A stretch of 64,000 nucleotides of DNA from contig CAZTBW010000010.1 of assembly GCA_964612555.1 (NCBI GenBank), positions 1 through 64,000 of the forward strand, given 5' to 3'. Shown here in pieces: positions 44,745 through 53,777 of the stretch (position 1 is the stretch's first letter; every line of letters begins with the position of its first letter). A program made the position numbers and the translations under genes. The notes beneath the pieces are model-generated. The model did no database searches, had not been told where the DNA came from, and was given only the letters and a program-made list of their open reading frames with translations. The stretch comes from DAOLCO01 sp964612555. Lineage in GTDB: Bacteria > Bdellovibrionota_C > UBA2361 > SZUA-149 > DAOLCO01.

Positions 44745-47132
44745 TTATGCAGCGTTTTGTTTGGATTCGTTCTTCATATGTAAGGTATAGTCCAGATATG
44801 CAAATGTTGCCTGGATATTATCTGAATTACTGTACACATAGGCAAGGAAAAAATCTGTTACAGTCGCTTTTCTTTCCGCAATTTCTTGCGCAACCTTTAA
44901 AACGAGGGGAGCCCTCAGTTTGTTTTCCTGCTCGAACGCCTCCCACCATTTCCGTGCATCACCCGTGGTATTGTTCCAGTCTAAATGTTCAACTTTGAGT
45001 TTATCCAGTGCCACCCATATTTCCTCTTCTGAGAAAGGATCAATATCTCCCGTAGTGGTATTATGTGAAGAGTTGTTTCCTGCTGAATTTGAAGTACCTT
45101 GTGTTTGAACCGGGACTGGTTCTTCTTTGTAGTTAATTGGTTCAGAGCGGAGTTTGATTTCTTTTGAGGGGTCATTGAATTCGTTTATCCGGTCTCGCAT
45201 ATCTGTGATTTTATAAAATGGGGTAAGGTGCCCTTGAAATACCGGGGTCTCGGGTAAAAAGAAAGTAGCCTGATTTCCCTGTGGACGACCAATTTCACCG
45301 GGAGTGAGCACTTGTCGTTGTTGTAGTTGTTCGTTTGAGCCCAGATTTCTGCTTGCAAAATTTTCAGTGATTTTTCGATTGTGTCCTTTTGAGGAGGTAC
45401 GATAACGGATTGTCATGGTGCCTGATTCTTTTGAAGCCCATTCAGAGTCCATATAGTCAAGTGAGGGCATAAAAATTTTGGTGCTGAAGCCTGAAAGGAC
45501 GGATTCCCAGTCCTCACCATAATTTCCTTTAATCTGTCCAATAGATTGAATTGCGGCTACGATACTTACGTTTCTTGATCGCAAAGTATTCAGTTTGACA
45601 TGAATATCAGGCAGTCGACCGAGAGAACTCGCAAATTCGTCAATAACCAGACCAACCGGGCGGGGAAGAGTCTGTCCGGGGCATTCTTCGGCGTATTTTG
45701 TAAGATAGCGTAAAAGTTCAACCACAACGACGTTTGCAAGAGGACGAAGCATCTTTAATTCCGACTCCCGTAGCTCGATTACAAACAGGGTTGGGTCATT
45801 GATGATACTCTGAATGTCAATTTCATCATGAAAGGTGGTCGAACGGATAGCTAACAAGTCCCATGCCTGAAGTCTCATGCTGAGTTCTGACATAATGGTA
45901 TCGGCGTTTTGAGATCCCGAACGGGCAAGTTCAACAAATGCTTTTGAAGTCCTTATTGCATCAGGATGTGCTTCAAGCCAGTCACAGAGATAGTGCATAC
46001 CACGACTGATCAGTTCATGGATTCTTGGCATGGATAAAATCTCATTAGGGTCATGCATGAGTCCAACCATAATCGAATTTAAAACCTGTAGGGCGCTGTT
46101 TCTGAAGAATGGACTGTCCTGCTTTGAGGAAGGCTCATCAGTTGCCATGATAACCGAGTTAGCGATCAGTTTACAATCGGTATCAGTTTCAATTTTAGCA
46201 AGTATGTTCCAGCTCAAGCTTCTGAGAGTATCAAGCGGGTTAAAGAGCACCACTTTTTTTTCCGGGTTGTACTTTCGTGTCATGGCTGAAAGTTTGTGCC
46301 ACATTTCCTGTTTTGAATCGATAACAATTGTAGATCTGCCACGACACAAGCAATCATTGTAAAGAATAGGAAGTACGAGTTTTGTGGTTTTACCACTACC
46401 GGTTTTTGCAATGATCAGGATATGACGATTTCTCTCACCACTTGGAATGATAAGTTCTCCTTCCTTGACTACTTGTCCGGTGCTGCCGACAAGATCGGAA
46501 ACGGGAAGTATGGTATCGTACTGATCATTTTTCTTAAGCCAGCGTTTAATTTGTTGTGGTGTCGCAAAGTCGGATGACCCAAGTTCGTTTGTTGCGGAGC
46601 GTTTTGGACGAATCCATTTTCTGGGACCAAGAAGAAAACTTCCAAAACGGGAAACCCCGAACTCTTCAGGAAGACTTTTTAAAATTATAATGAGAAGGAC
46701 AAGACACAATGACACGAATCCAAAAAGTTTGACTTGTTCCATTCCAAAGAGTGGTTTTTCTTCAAATGACTCTTTTCCATCGCTGGTACTGTCATGTACC
46801 TGAGAGTTTTTACTATAATAATTATCCTGTTGATTCAGTCGATTTTCGATTTCAACGAACTTTTGAGACTCTATAGATGTTTTATGGTGTCCCGTATCAA
46901 ATAACTCCGGGGAGAAAAAATACAGTAGTGGAACTGCGATACAGCCCAGAAGCAGATACCTTTGAAGTACCCTGCGAGCCCCCTGACGACGAACCTGCCA
47001 GTAAAGAAGGGCGGTAAGCAGAAGAAGCCCCACAACAACCCCCACAGTCTCAGACGTAAAAGCCGCCAAATTTGCCCCCGCAAATCCGTCCAATTCACCC
47101 CCAGACAAATCTGAATGTCCACCAAAACTCAT
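44745..47132 (-). CDS. traD: TraD/VirD4-type coupling protein
   Basis: 795 residues. Two spans near 30-46 and 58-73 and a third near 137-151 flank a periplasmic loop. The ATPase has Walker A KTGSGKTT (243-250) and Walker B GLVIDEFAS (about 493-501). It recruits substrates to the channel. The last 130 residues are a Ser/Asn/Thr-rich linker and a small helical domain (EEIWVALDKLKVEHLDWNN), probably for substrate or adaptor binding. Start ATG at 47132. It is encoded 14 kb from the core operon and on the opposite strand, paired with the AAA+ gene. No relaxase gene lies next to it. Confidence 0.92.
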   Translation of the reverse strand: MSFGGHSDLSGGELDGFAGANLAAFTSETVGVVVGLLLLTALLYWQVRRQGARRVLQRYLLLGCIAVPLLYFFSPELFDTGHHKTSIESQKFVEIENRLNQQDNYYSKNSQVHDSTSDGKESFEEKPLFGMEQVKLFGFVSLCLVLLIIILKSLPEEFGVSRFGSFLLGPRKWIRPKRSATNELGSSDFATPQQIKRWLKKNDQYDTILPVSDLVGSTGQVVKEGELIIPSGERNRHILIIAKTGSGKTTKLVLPILYNDCLCRGRSTIVIDSKQEMWHKLSAMTRKYNPEKKVVLFNPLDTLRSLSWNILAKIETDTDCKLIANSVIMATDEPSSKQDSPFFRNSALQVLNSIMVGLMHDPNEILSMPRIHELISRGMHYLCDWLEAHPDAIRTSKAFVELARSGSQNADTIMSELSMRLQAWDLLAIRSTTFHDEIDIQSIINDPTLFVIELRESELKMLRPLANVVVVELLRYLTKYAEECPGQTLPRPVGLVIDEFASSLGRLPDIHVKLNTLRSRNVSIVAAIQSIGQIKGNYGEDWESVLSGFSTKIFMPSLDYMDSEWASKESGTMTIRYRTSSKGHNRKITENFASRNLGSNEQLQQRQVLTPGEIGRPQGNQATFFLPETPVFQGHLTPFYKITDMRDRINEFNDPSKEIKLRSEPINYKEEPVPVQTQGTSNSAGNNSSHNTTTGDIDPFSEEEIWVALDKLKVEHLDWNNTTGDARKWWEAFEQENKLRAPLVLKVAQEIAERKATVTDFFLAYVYSNSDNIQATFAYLDYTLHMKNESKQNAA

Positions 47133-47323
47133 TCTAACGTAACCCTAAGTACCTGAAAACACAACAAATCGAGAGCCCAAAACCACTCTCAAACAACCCT
47201 TCACCATGTTATGCACAAAAATCAGTAAAACCAATCATTTTGCTTCATAAAAAACGTATCAGCCAACCCTTAAGACACCATAACAGTAGTAGAGAGTATA
47301 TATTTGGAAGGTGGGTATTTTTT

Positions 47324-47653
47324 ATGGCAGAACAATCATTGAATCAGCAGCAGTCCAGAAAAAGTCCTGTACAGGAAAACAGCGCTATCGGAGCCTTGGC
47401 AAGGTCTATATTATCCGGAGTAATCGAACCAGTAAAAAATAGTATAGCGCAAGTTAAGGTATTAAACGAAATAGCCAACAAATTGGATATTAATCGTACT
47501 CTATATAAATGCTACTCAGATTATATTGCACAACTACCCTTAAAAATATTCTCTGGCTTTTCCCTTGATACCCCTGTAGCAAAGCATATACAGACGAAAG
47601 CAAGAGACAACCTTATAGAAGCAGGGTTATTGGATAAAGATCAGTCAGTATAA
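47324..47653 (+). CDS. Hypothetical protein divergent from traD
   Basis: 109 residues from the ATG at 47324, preceded by GGAAGGTGG at good spacing; an in-frame ATG at 47240 would extend it by 28 residues but lacks a ribosome site. A Gln/Ser-rich N-terminus is followed by a helical body (SILSGVIEPVKNSIAQVKVL) without signal or span. No family recognised. It is divergent from traD across 191 bases and could belong to the secretion system, but nothing in the sequence proves it. Confidence 0.55.
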   Translation: MAEQSLNQQQSRKSPVQENSAIGALARSILSGVIEPVKNSIAQVKVLNEIANKLDINRTLYKCYSDYIAQLPLKIFSGFSLDTPVAKHIQTKARDNLIEAGLLDKDQSV

Positions 47654-47832
47654 GCAAAAGATGTCTAGTCTTTCCTGAAAAATACAAGCTCGCTCTATAC
47701 ACAACACCTGCAAATCTGCATGCTATAGAGCAGATCGTTTCTAGTACATTTCTGCACCTGAAAATATTATCTATCTTCAAATATTCAAGATTGTTATAGT
47801 GAAAAAGTCATTCATTTACATAGTTGTTTCAT

Positions 47833-48898
47833 ATGCTGAAAAATATTATTTTTTTCAATTTTTATTGTAGCTTTATTTTCAGAACAGTATTTGACTTGGG
47901 ATAAGAGAAAGACCTTATCTGCAAAAAGTAATTCCTGTTATTCATTTCAATTTGTAAACAGAGAGGGTGTGCCTTTATCATTACTCGATGGTGATTTGAA
48001 GCTTTCATATCATCCTGTATACACTATGATAATTTACCCAATCAAAAGCATGCTTTGTTTACCATTGATGGTGATGGTAACAGGAGAACTCCTACAAAAA
48101 GCAATAATAATTCCGAGACTAAAAAGATCCTTTTTTCCGGCGGCTCTACCGCATTTGGTACAGGCGCGCCATCAGACCGAGACACCATCCCCAGTCATTT
48201 TCAAGGTAAAACAGAAGGATTTACGGTAATTAACCAGGCAGTTATCGGGCATCTTTTGGCTCAAGAGATGTTGAAATATTTAGTTAAGGGAGTTTCTTTG
48301 AATCCTCAGTTGGTAATATCTATTAGTGGATGGAATGATTTCAATCAAATATCACACAAAGTTACTCCCAAGGAGTATATTGGTTTAGGTGAGTGGTTTC
48401 AATTAGATCTGCAACTTCAAAGACTCAGGCAAATTGATAATGATTCAATTATCCTGAGAATTTCCTTTTTTTATTAAAAAAATTCTCTTTAGAGAACTCA
48501 GTGAGAGAATTAGTGTGATTTTTAGAAGTCAAGACCATGAAGAAAATACGACACTTCTTGATGAGGTGATAAGAGCATATATATCCTATGCCCTGAAATA
48601 TAAAAAATTAGTACAATCTTGTGGTTCAGATTTTTTGATAGTTATCCAACCTGATGGTCATGTGATTGACGAGCGACTAAGAAAAGATTCCTGGCAAGGG
48701 CAAGAATATAAAATCTTTAGATTAGCTCTTGCAAAAGAACTTACGGCTCATGGAATTGATTATATAGATATAAATGATTTTAGAAGCAGGTTTAGGAAGG
48801 ACATGTTTATGGATGCGATACATTTAGATTCAAGTGGTAATGAGCTTATAGCAGATATCATTCTTGAAAACCTTCCAGATGGAATGTGTGTGAGATAA
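47833..48898 (+). pseudogene. Frameshifted SGNH/GDSL-family hydrolase
   Basis: Pieces in alternating frames join into one SGNH hydrolase of about 350 residues. A membrane-anchor start from ATG 47833 changes frame in a T7 run (47849-47855). The next piece (TWDKRKTLSAKSNSCYSFQF) shifts near 48030 into FTIDGDGNRRTPTKS and the catalytic FSGGSTAFGTG. A third shift lies in another T7 run (48466-48472) before IFRSQDHEENTT and the DAIHLDSSGNELIAD block with the Asp/His pair. Two shifts fit an extra T, the middle one a lost base. Either the gene is decayed or the sequence has errors. Intact relatives remove or add acyl groups on surface glycans. Confidence 0.7.
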
Positions 48899-48957
48899 AG
48901 AAAGATTGATCTGTTTTGACGAAAATTTCTTATATTTTTCTCCAAAAAGAATAAAGA

Positions 48958-49227
48958 GTGGCTGATAGGTCTAATGATTGGCGTTGGTGGTTAGTGTATT
49001 TATGGATTGCGGTTTCTACTTTAAGTATCAGATCTAAAATTTTACATATGACTTGTCTGGCTTGTATTTTTTATTTTCCCAGTATGATTATTGATGAATT
49101 TGGGAAGTATGATGCGATAGCAGATTTTTCAATCATGTATTATTTGTTTTTCAAGTTTTTGAATGTGATCTTGATCATTGAGCTTTTTATTATTTTTAAT
49201 AGTAAAACTAAAGCTAATGAAGTATGA
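48958..49227 (+). CDS. Small two-span membrane protein, possible remnant
   Basis: 89 residues from a GTG with no clear ribosome site. Two or three hydrophobic segments (LVYLWIAVSTLSI, MTCLACIFYFPSMI, FFKFLNVILIIELFIIF) and a short charged tail are all that can be seen. It follows the broken SGNH gene in the same AT-rich stretch and may be the remains of a larger membrane protein, such as an acyltransferase that would partner the hydrolase. That partnership is a guess. Function unknown. Confidence 0.35.
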   Translation: MADRSNDWRWWLVYLWIAVSTLSIRSKILHMTCLACIFYFPSMIIDEFGKYDAIADFSIMYYLFFKFLNVILIIELFIIFNSKTKANEV

Positions 49228-49329
49228 TCTTTTGATAGATTGCTAGCTTGACAAGAAACTTTAACATCAGATAGCTTCATACTATCTTATCAGAGTAGAA
49301 AAGAAAATGAAAAAATCTTGCAGGCTGCC

Positions 49330-50271
49330 ATGCTGTCCGTTGTAACTTCACTATACTATTCATCAGAGTACGTTCCGGAGTTCATTGAAAGATGCCTTGC
49401 GACTTTTGAAGACCTGGGAATCAAAGACGTAGAGTTTATTTTTGTAAACGATGGAGATACTGATGACTCTGTCGATCTCATCCGTCGGAACTATATAGAT
49501 ACCGATCAGGCAAAAATCAAACTTGTCGAACTAAGTAGAAACTTTGGACATCATAAAGCTTTAGTTACCGGTTTAAGATTCGCTGAAGGAGATCTGGTCT
49601 ACATGATTGATGTAGATTTAGAAGAATCACCTGAAATGATAAAGAGCTTTTTTGAAGTAATGAATAAAGACAAATCTCTGGACGTTGTTTATGGAGTACA
49701 AAAAACAAGAAAAGGAAACTTGTTTGAGAGACTGAGCGGAAGAGCATTTTACAAACTTTTTGATATACTGGCAGATATACAATATCCACATGATACTACT
49801 TCTGCACGCTTGATGAGAAGAAGATATGTTGACGCAATCTTGCAATATCCTGAAAAAGAACTTGAATTATGGGGAGTATTTGTTTTAGCGGGGTTTAATC
49901 AGTTAGGAGTAGAGGTAATAAAAACCAGTAAAGGAAAAACCACCTATTCTTTGAAGAAAAAACTCAATATGGCGGTACAAACCATTACTTCTTTTAGTAA
50001 CAAACCCCTGTTCTTGATATTTGTCACGGGTCTTATTATTTTTGGAATGTCATGTCTTGGTTTTGTTTATATAGTTATTCAGAAAGTAATTTATGGTGAT
50101 GAAATTGCCGGATGGGCAAGTGTGGTAGGTTCTATCTGGCTTATTGGTGGCGTAATTATGTCAAGCATTGGGGTTGTGGGTATTTATCTGTCAAAGATTT
50201 TCCTGGAAGTTAAAAACAGACCACTGGTGCATATTAAGTCTGTATATCAGAGCAGTAAAAATAAAGAGTGA
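49330..50271 (+). CDS. GT2 glycosyltransferase, polyprenyl-phosphate type
   Basis: 313 residues from the ATG at 49330 (a TTG at 49318 adds four). The GT-A domain has SVVTSLYYSSEYVPEF, FIFVNDGDTDDS and the metal site MIDVDLEESPE. Two C-terminal spans lie near 225-250 and 265-290. This is the GtrB/ArnC/DPM layout: the enzyme moves a sugar from a nucleotide to undecaprenyl phosphate on the inner face of the membrane. An EmrE-like flippase two genes downstream fits that pathway. The sugar is unknown. Confidence 0.85.
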   Translation: MLSVVTSLYYSSEYVPEFIERCLATFEDLGIKDVEFIFVNDGDTDDSVDLIRRNYIDTDQAKIKLVELSRNFGHHKALVTGLRFAEGDLVYMIDVDLEESPEMIKSFFEVMNKDKSLDVVYGVQKTRKGNLFERLSGRAFYKLFDILADIQYPHDTTSARLMRRRYVDAILQYPEKELELWGVFVLAGFNQLGVEVIKTSKGKTTYSLKKKLNMAVQTITSFSNKPLFLIFVTGLIIFGMSCLGFVYIVIQKVIYGDEIAGWASVVGSIWLIGGVIMSSIGVVGIYLSKIFLEVKNRPLVHIKSVYQSSKNKE

Positions 50272-50280
50272 AAACAACCA

Positions 50281-50898
50281 ATGAAAGATAAGGGAGACAG
50301 GGAGTACTACGATGAGAAATTTTCACTTTGTGATCCTGCGCAAAAAGTTGGCTGGAAAGATCACACTGCACAGTATGTCCGTTTCAAACAGTTTCTGCCG
50401 TTATTTGTAAATCATCAAACCTTTGGCATTAATGATCTGGGATGCGGGTTAGCTCATTTTTATGACTTTCTTGTAGAGCATGGTTACCGTGAGTTTATAT
50501 ATAAGGGGTATGATCGTGATCAACGAATGATTGAACATTGTGTAGCTGCTCAGGTGGGTAAGAAAAAAGAGCTTGTTCTGATACACAAAGCAGAAGAGAT
50601 GGATATTGCAGATTTTACAATAGCAAGTGGAATATTTAATTTAAAATTTGAAATAGCGAAAGGTGATTGGGAATCATTTATCTTTGAAACAATAGAAACA
50701 ATGAATAGAAAAAGCAGGTTGGGATTTGGTTTTAATATTTTGTCAAAATATTCTGACAAGGAATTTCAAAAAAATGAATTGTATTATGCTGATCCTTGTT
50801 TCTTCCTGGATCATTGTCTTAAGCATTACTCTAAAAATATTGATTTGAAGCATGGGTATGGTCAATATGATTTTACCATCCTAGTTTATAAAGGCTAA
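50281..50898 (+). CDS. SAM-dependent methyltransferase
   Basis: 205 residues. The SAM motif is INDLGCGLAHFYDFL, followed by YKGYDRDQRMIEHC, where the acidic residue binds the ribose. The C-terminal part includes SRLGFGFNILSKY. It lies 9 bases after the GT2 gene and 3 bases before the flippase gene, so a sugar or lipid-linked glycan is the likely substrate. Identification of the substrate is not possible from sequence. Confidence 0.72.
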   Translation: MKDKGDREYYDEKFSLCDPAQKVGWKDHTAQYVRFKQFLPLFVNHQTFGINDLGCGLAHFYDFLVEHGYREFIYKGYDRDQRMIEHCVAAQVGKKKELVLIHKAEEMDIADFTIASGIFNLKFEIAKGDWESFIFETIETMNRKSRLGFGFNILSKYSDKEFQKNELYYADPCFFLDHCLKHYSKNIDLKHGYGQYDFTILVYKG

Positions 50899-50901
50899 AC
50901 A

Positions 50902-51273
50902 GTGCACTCAGGACTTTTTTACATTGTCTTTACTGTAGTATTGACTTCATATAGTCAGATAATATTGAAGTGGAGAATGCAGTTATATGGTCAGATGCCT
51001 GAAGAGCTGGTGACCAAGGTTTGGTTCTTTGTTTCGTTATTTAAGGATATGTATATATTGTCATCATTTTTTGCAGGTTTTTTGGCAAGTCTTACCTGGA
51101 TGGCTGCACTTACGAAGTTTGAACTTTCTACTGCTTATCCATTCATGAGCTTTTCATTTTTACTGGTGCTTTTATTTAGTCATTTTTTGTTAAATGAGAG
51201 TTTAGGGATTTATAAAGTGAGCGGTATGATGCTTATCGTGTTGGGAATAATCTTGATTGCAAAAGAGTTATGA
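50902..51273 (+). CDS. EmrE/ArnE-like small transporter
   Basis: 123 residues from a GTG, with four spans filling the protein (FYIVFTVVLTSYSQIILKW; ILSSFFAGFLASLTWM; AYPFMSFSFLLVLLFSHF; KVSGMMLIVLGIILIAKEL). It belongs to the SMR/EamA-like group, which includes ArnE/ArnF-type flippases of undecaprenyl-phosphate sugars. Next to a GtrB-like enzyme, flipping of the lipid-linked sugar is more likely than drug efflux. Note the KW/KR-rich first loop and absence of the conserved SMR glutamate near residue 14. Confidence 0.72.
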   Translation: MHSGLFYIVFTVVLTSYSQIILKWRMQLYGQMPEELVTKVWFFVSLFKDMYILSSFFAGFLASLTWMAALTKFELSTAYPFMSFSFLLVLLFSHFLLNESLGIYKVSGMMLIVLGIILIAKEL

Positions 51274-51289
51274 GTGAGAGGTCTTACGC

Positions 51290-51979
51290 TCAGAACTTCA
51301 TATAGCTAATACATTTCCTGCCAGTGTTGAATATCAAATCCAGAATGCTGACAGTATGAACAAATTCACCATTGATTTGGGGATACTCTGGATACCCGGA
51401 GTAGTCGAAGTAATGTACTTTTATACCTGATTCCTGAAATAGTTCTTCTTTCATGTATGTTTTAGCCGCTGGTCCTGAATAATAATCCGTGCCACCCAGT
51501 TCTTTACAGATAGTAACCAATCGCTGGGTCCTTTCTTCATGAAGGTTAAATTCGCTGGATAATTTTATAAGAGTCTGAATTCCCAGGTAGGTATTTATTC
51601 TTGTAATAAAATGTAGATTTATTTCACTGAGATATTCAAAATTACAATCCCTGTATAATCCTTCTATGAACCCCCATGTTTCCTTAGAGCAGGCAGCTTT
51701 TTTATAAGCCTGTTTTAACTGTTCGAGATGTGACTTATTCCAGTTTTTATCTGAAACTTTTGTGTCTTTTATTTTTTGAAAATATTTTCCACTTACCTGG
51801 ACAGGAATAGTAAGCCATCGTACTCCATGAACCGTTTTTATTTGATTTCTATTCCTCCAGTCTCTTTTTGTGTACTGCATATCATCGTATACCACAAACA
51901 CATCGCACATATTGATAGAATCAAAATACCCTTTCCAGGGAATATAGTTAGATTGTGTAATAAGTACTTTTTTTCTCAA
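51290..51979 (-). CDS. WbqC-family protein
   Basis: 229 residues. The family opening VLITQSNYIPWKGYFD and the following VYDDMQYTKRDWRNRNQIKT are typical of WbqC proteins, found in O-antigen and capsule clusters. The mid segment WLTIPVQVSGKYFQKIKDTK and the late SILDLIFNTG also fit. The biochemical role of the family is not established; an aminotransfer or acyl-transfer step in sugar biosynthesis has been suggested. It is antisense to its neighbours and starts 37 bases from a divergent methyltransferase gene. Confidence 0.85.
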   Translation of the reverse strand: MRKKVLITQSNYIPWKGYFDSINMCDVFVVYDDMQYTKRDWRNRNQIKTVHGVRWLTIPVQVSGKYFQKIKDTKVSDKNWNKSHLEQLKQAYKKAACSKETWGFIEGLYRDCNFEYLSEINLHFITRINTYLGIQTLIKLSSEFNLHEERTQRLVTICKELGGTDYYSGPAAKTYMKEELFQESGIKVHYFDYSGYPEYPQINGEFVHTVSILDLIFNTGRKCISYMKF

Positions 51980-52016
51980 TGTTGTGTGTCCGTCATTGTT
52001 GTAATAGAATAAGTGG

Positions 52017-52622
52017 ATGTTTATTATAAATAAAATCTTACAATTTCCTCTACTATATACTACATTTCAGACTCTTGTTGAAAAAAACTTTTCCGGTAAA
52101 AATTTAATATCTAACTACATTCATCCAATCCCCGGATGTAGAATTCTTGATATTGGCTGTGGTCCGGCAACAATTACAAATGATCTACCTGAAGATGTTG
52201 AATATTTTGGAATTGATAATAACCCATTGTATATTAAACAGGCAGTAGAAAAGTACCCTCACCATTCCTTTCAGGTTGCAGATATTAATCATTTTTCACC
52301 TGATAGAGAAAATTATTTTGATAGAGTAATTGCAATAGGTGTTCTCCATCATCTTAATGATGGAGAGTGCGATAAATTGATTTCTCTTGCATACACCGCA
52401 CTCAAGCCCGGCGGAGTTTTTATTACCTATGATGGTGTTTTTGTAGAAAATCAGAATCCTATTGCCCGCATGCTTTTACACATGGATAGAGGTAAGTTTG
52501 TAAGGACAAGGAATGAATATGTAAGTCTTATTGGTAAGTTTTTTGCTACAGTGAATGATACACTACGACACGATACACTTCGCTTACCTTACTCAGTTCT
52601 GATAACAACCTCGGTAAAATAA
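52017..52622 (+). CDS. Class I SAM-dependent methyltransferase
   Basis: 201 residues. Motif I is RILDIGCGPATITNDL, the ribose-binding acid lies in YFGIDNNPLY, and the later FDRVIAIGVLHHLND and LKPGGVFITYDGV are standard. It resembles ubiquinone/menaquinone-type methyltransferases, but in this glycan region a sugar substrate is more likely. Start ATG at 52017; the next gene converges 11 bases after its end. Confidence 0.82.
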   Translation: MFIINKILQFPLLYTTFQTLVEKNFSGKNLISNYIHPIPGCRILDIGCGPATITNDLPEDVEYFGIDNNPLYIKQAVEKYPHHSFQVADINHFSPDRENYFDRVIAIGVLHHLNDGECDKLISLAYTALKPGGVFITYDGVFVENQNPIARMLLHMDRGKFVRTRNEYVSLIGKFFATVNDTLRHDTLRLPYSVLITTSVK

Positions 52623-52633
52623 AAAGCTTTAGT

Positions 52634-53761
52634 CTATTTAAAAAATGCAATGATCTTTTTGCTTATTTCCAGAACCTCTGGATCAGTTAAGGCATTATAT
52701 AAAGGAAGTCGTATTATTCTTTTTGAGGCATCTTCGCTTATAGGGAAATCTCCTTCTTGATAGCCTAAGGTTTTACCCATTGCAGATTTGTGTAAGGGGA
52801 TATAGTGAAAAACACAGTTAACACCATGTTCTTCCAGGTATGAGATAAGAGAGTCCCTGATTTTTTCTGATTCTGCGAGTATATGGAATATATGTGCATT
52901 GTGTTCACAGGTATTGGGGATTACAGGTAATTTTAAATATCCTTGCTCTTCAAGAATCCCAAGCATTTGATAATATGTGTTCCAGATTCGCAGGCGTACT
53001 TTTTGTGCTTCTGATGCAAGCTCAAGCTTTGCATATAAATAAGCGGCTATCAATTCAGACAGCAGATAGCTGCTCCCAATATCAACCCAGGAATATTTAT
53101 TAATTTCCCCCCTAAAATATTGAGTGCGATTCGTTCCTTTTTCTCTAATGATCTCTGCTCGTTCTATAAGATCAGAGCTGTTTAGTATGATAGCACCTCC
53201 TTCTCCACATGAAATGTTTTTGGTTTCGTGGAAACTAAAAGTGCCGATATGACCAATACCACCAAGAGATTGTTCCTTGTATTTTGAAAAAATAGCATGT
53301 GCGGCATCTTCGACGACGTAGGCATTATGTGTGTTGGCAATGGACATGATTTTATCCATTTCACATGAAACACCAGCGTAGTGTACAGGACAGATGACTT
53401 TTGTTTTTTGGGTGATCGCATCTTCTAACTGGTTCTCGTCCAGATTTAAGGTATCAGGACGGATATCAATGAATTTGATCTTTGCACCCCGTAATAGAAA
53501 TGCGTTTGCAGTAGATGGAAAAGTAAAAGATGGGATAATCACTTCATCTTCTGTGTTGAGGTCAAGAAGGAGAGCGGCTAGCTCCAGTGCAGAAGTGCAT
53601 GATGGAGTGAGTAATGCCTTCCCTGTGTCCAGGTTGGTTTCAAGCCAGGTTTCGCAGGCTTCTGAATAGAAACCATCACCTCGTAAATCTCCCCTTTCTA
53701 TGGCTTGTATAATGTATGTGATCTCACTGCCCGTAATGAATGATTTATGAAATGGTATCAA
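52634..53761 (-). CDS. rffA: RffA/WecE-like sugar aminotransferase
   Basis: 375 residues of the DegT/DnrJ/EryC1 family. It makes dTDP-4-amino-4,6-dideoxygalactose from the 4-keto sugar with glutamate and PLP. The N-terminal block MIPFHKSFITGSE then IERGDLRGDG is specific for the RffA branch. PLP Lys181 sits in SFHETKNISCGEGG, and VVEDAAHAIFSKY holds the Asp that pairs with the ring nitrogen. The product occurs in enterobacterial common antigen and other surface glycans. No rffC or rmlA/B neighbours are present in the window. Confidence 0.88.
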   Translation of the reverse strand: MIPFHKSFITGSEITYIIQAIERGDLRGDGFYSEACETWLETNLDTGKALLTPSCTSALELAALLLDLNTEDEVIIPSFTFPSTANAFLLRGAKIKFIDIRPDTLNLDENQLEDAITQKTKVICPVHYAGVSCEMDKIMSIANTHNAYVVEDAAHAIFSKYKEQSLGGIGHIGTFSFHETKNISCGEGGAIILNSSDLIERAEIIREKGTNRTQYFRGEINKYSWVDIGSSYLLSELIAAYLYAKLELASEAQKVRLRIWNTYYQMLGILEEQGYLKLPVIPNTCEHNAHIFHILAESEKIRDSLISYLEEHGVNCVFHYIPLHKSAMGKTLGYQEGDFPISEDASKRIIRLPLYNALTDPEVLEISKKIIAFFK

Positions 53762-53777
53762 AATATTTCTAGTGTTA

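Noticed and set aside
48899..49329. Frame from ATG 49307 as start of the GT2 enzyme
   Set aside because: It is in a different frame from the glycosyltransferase; the enzyme frame begins at 49318 or 49330.
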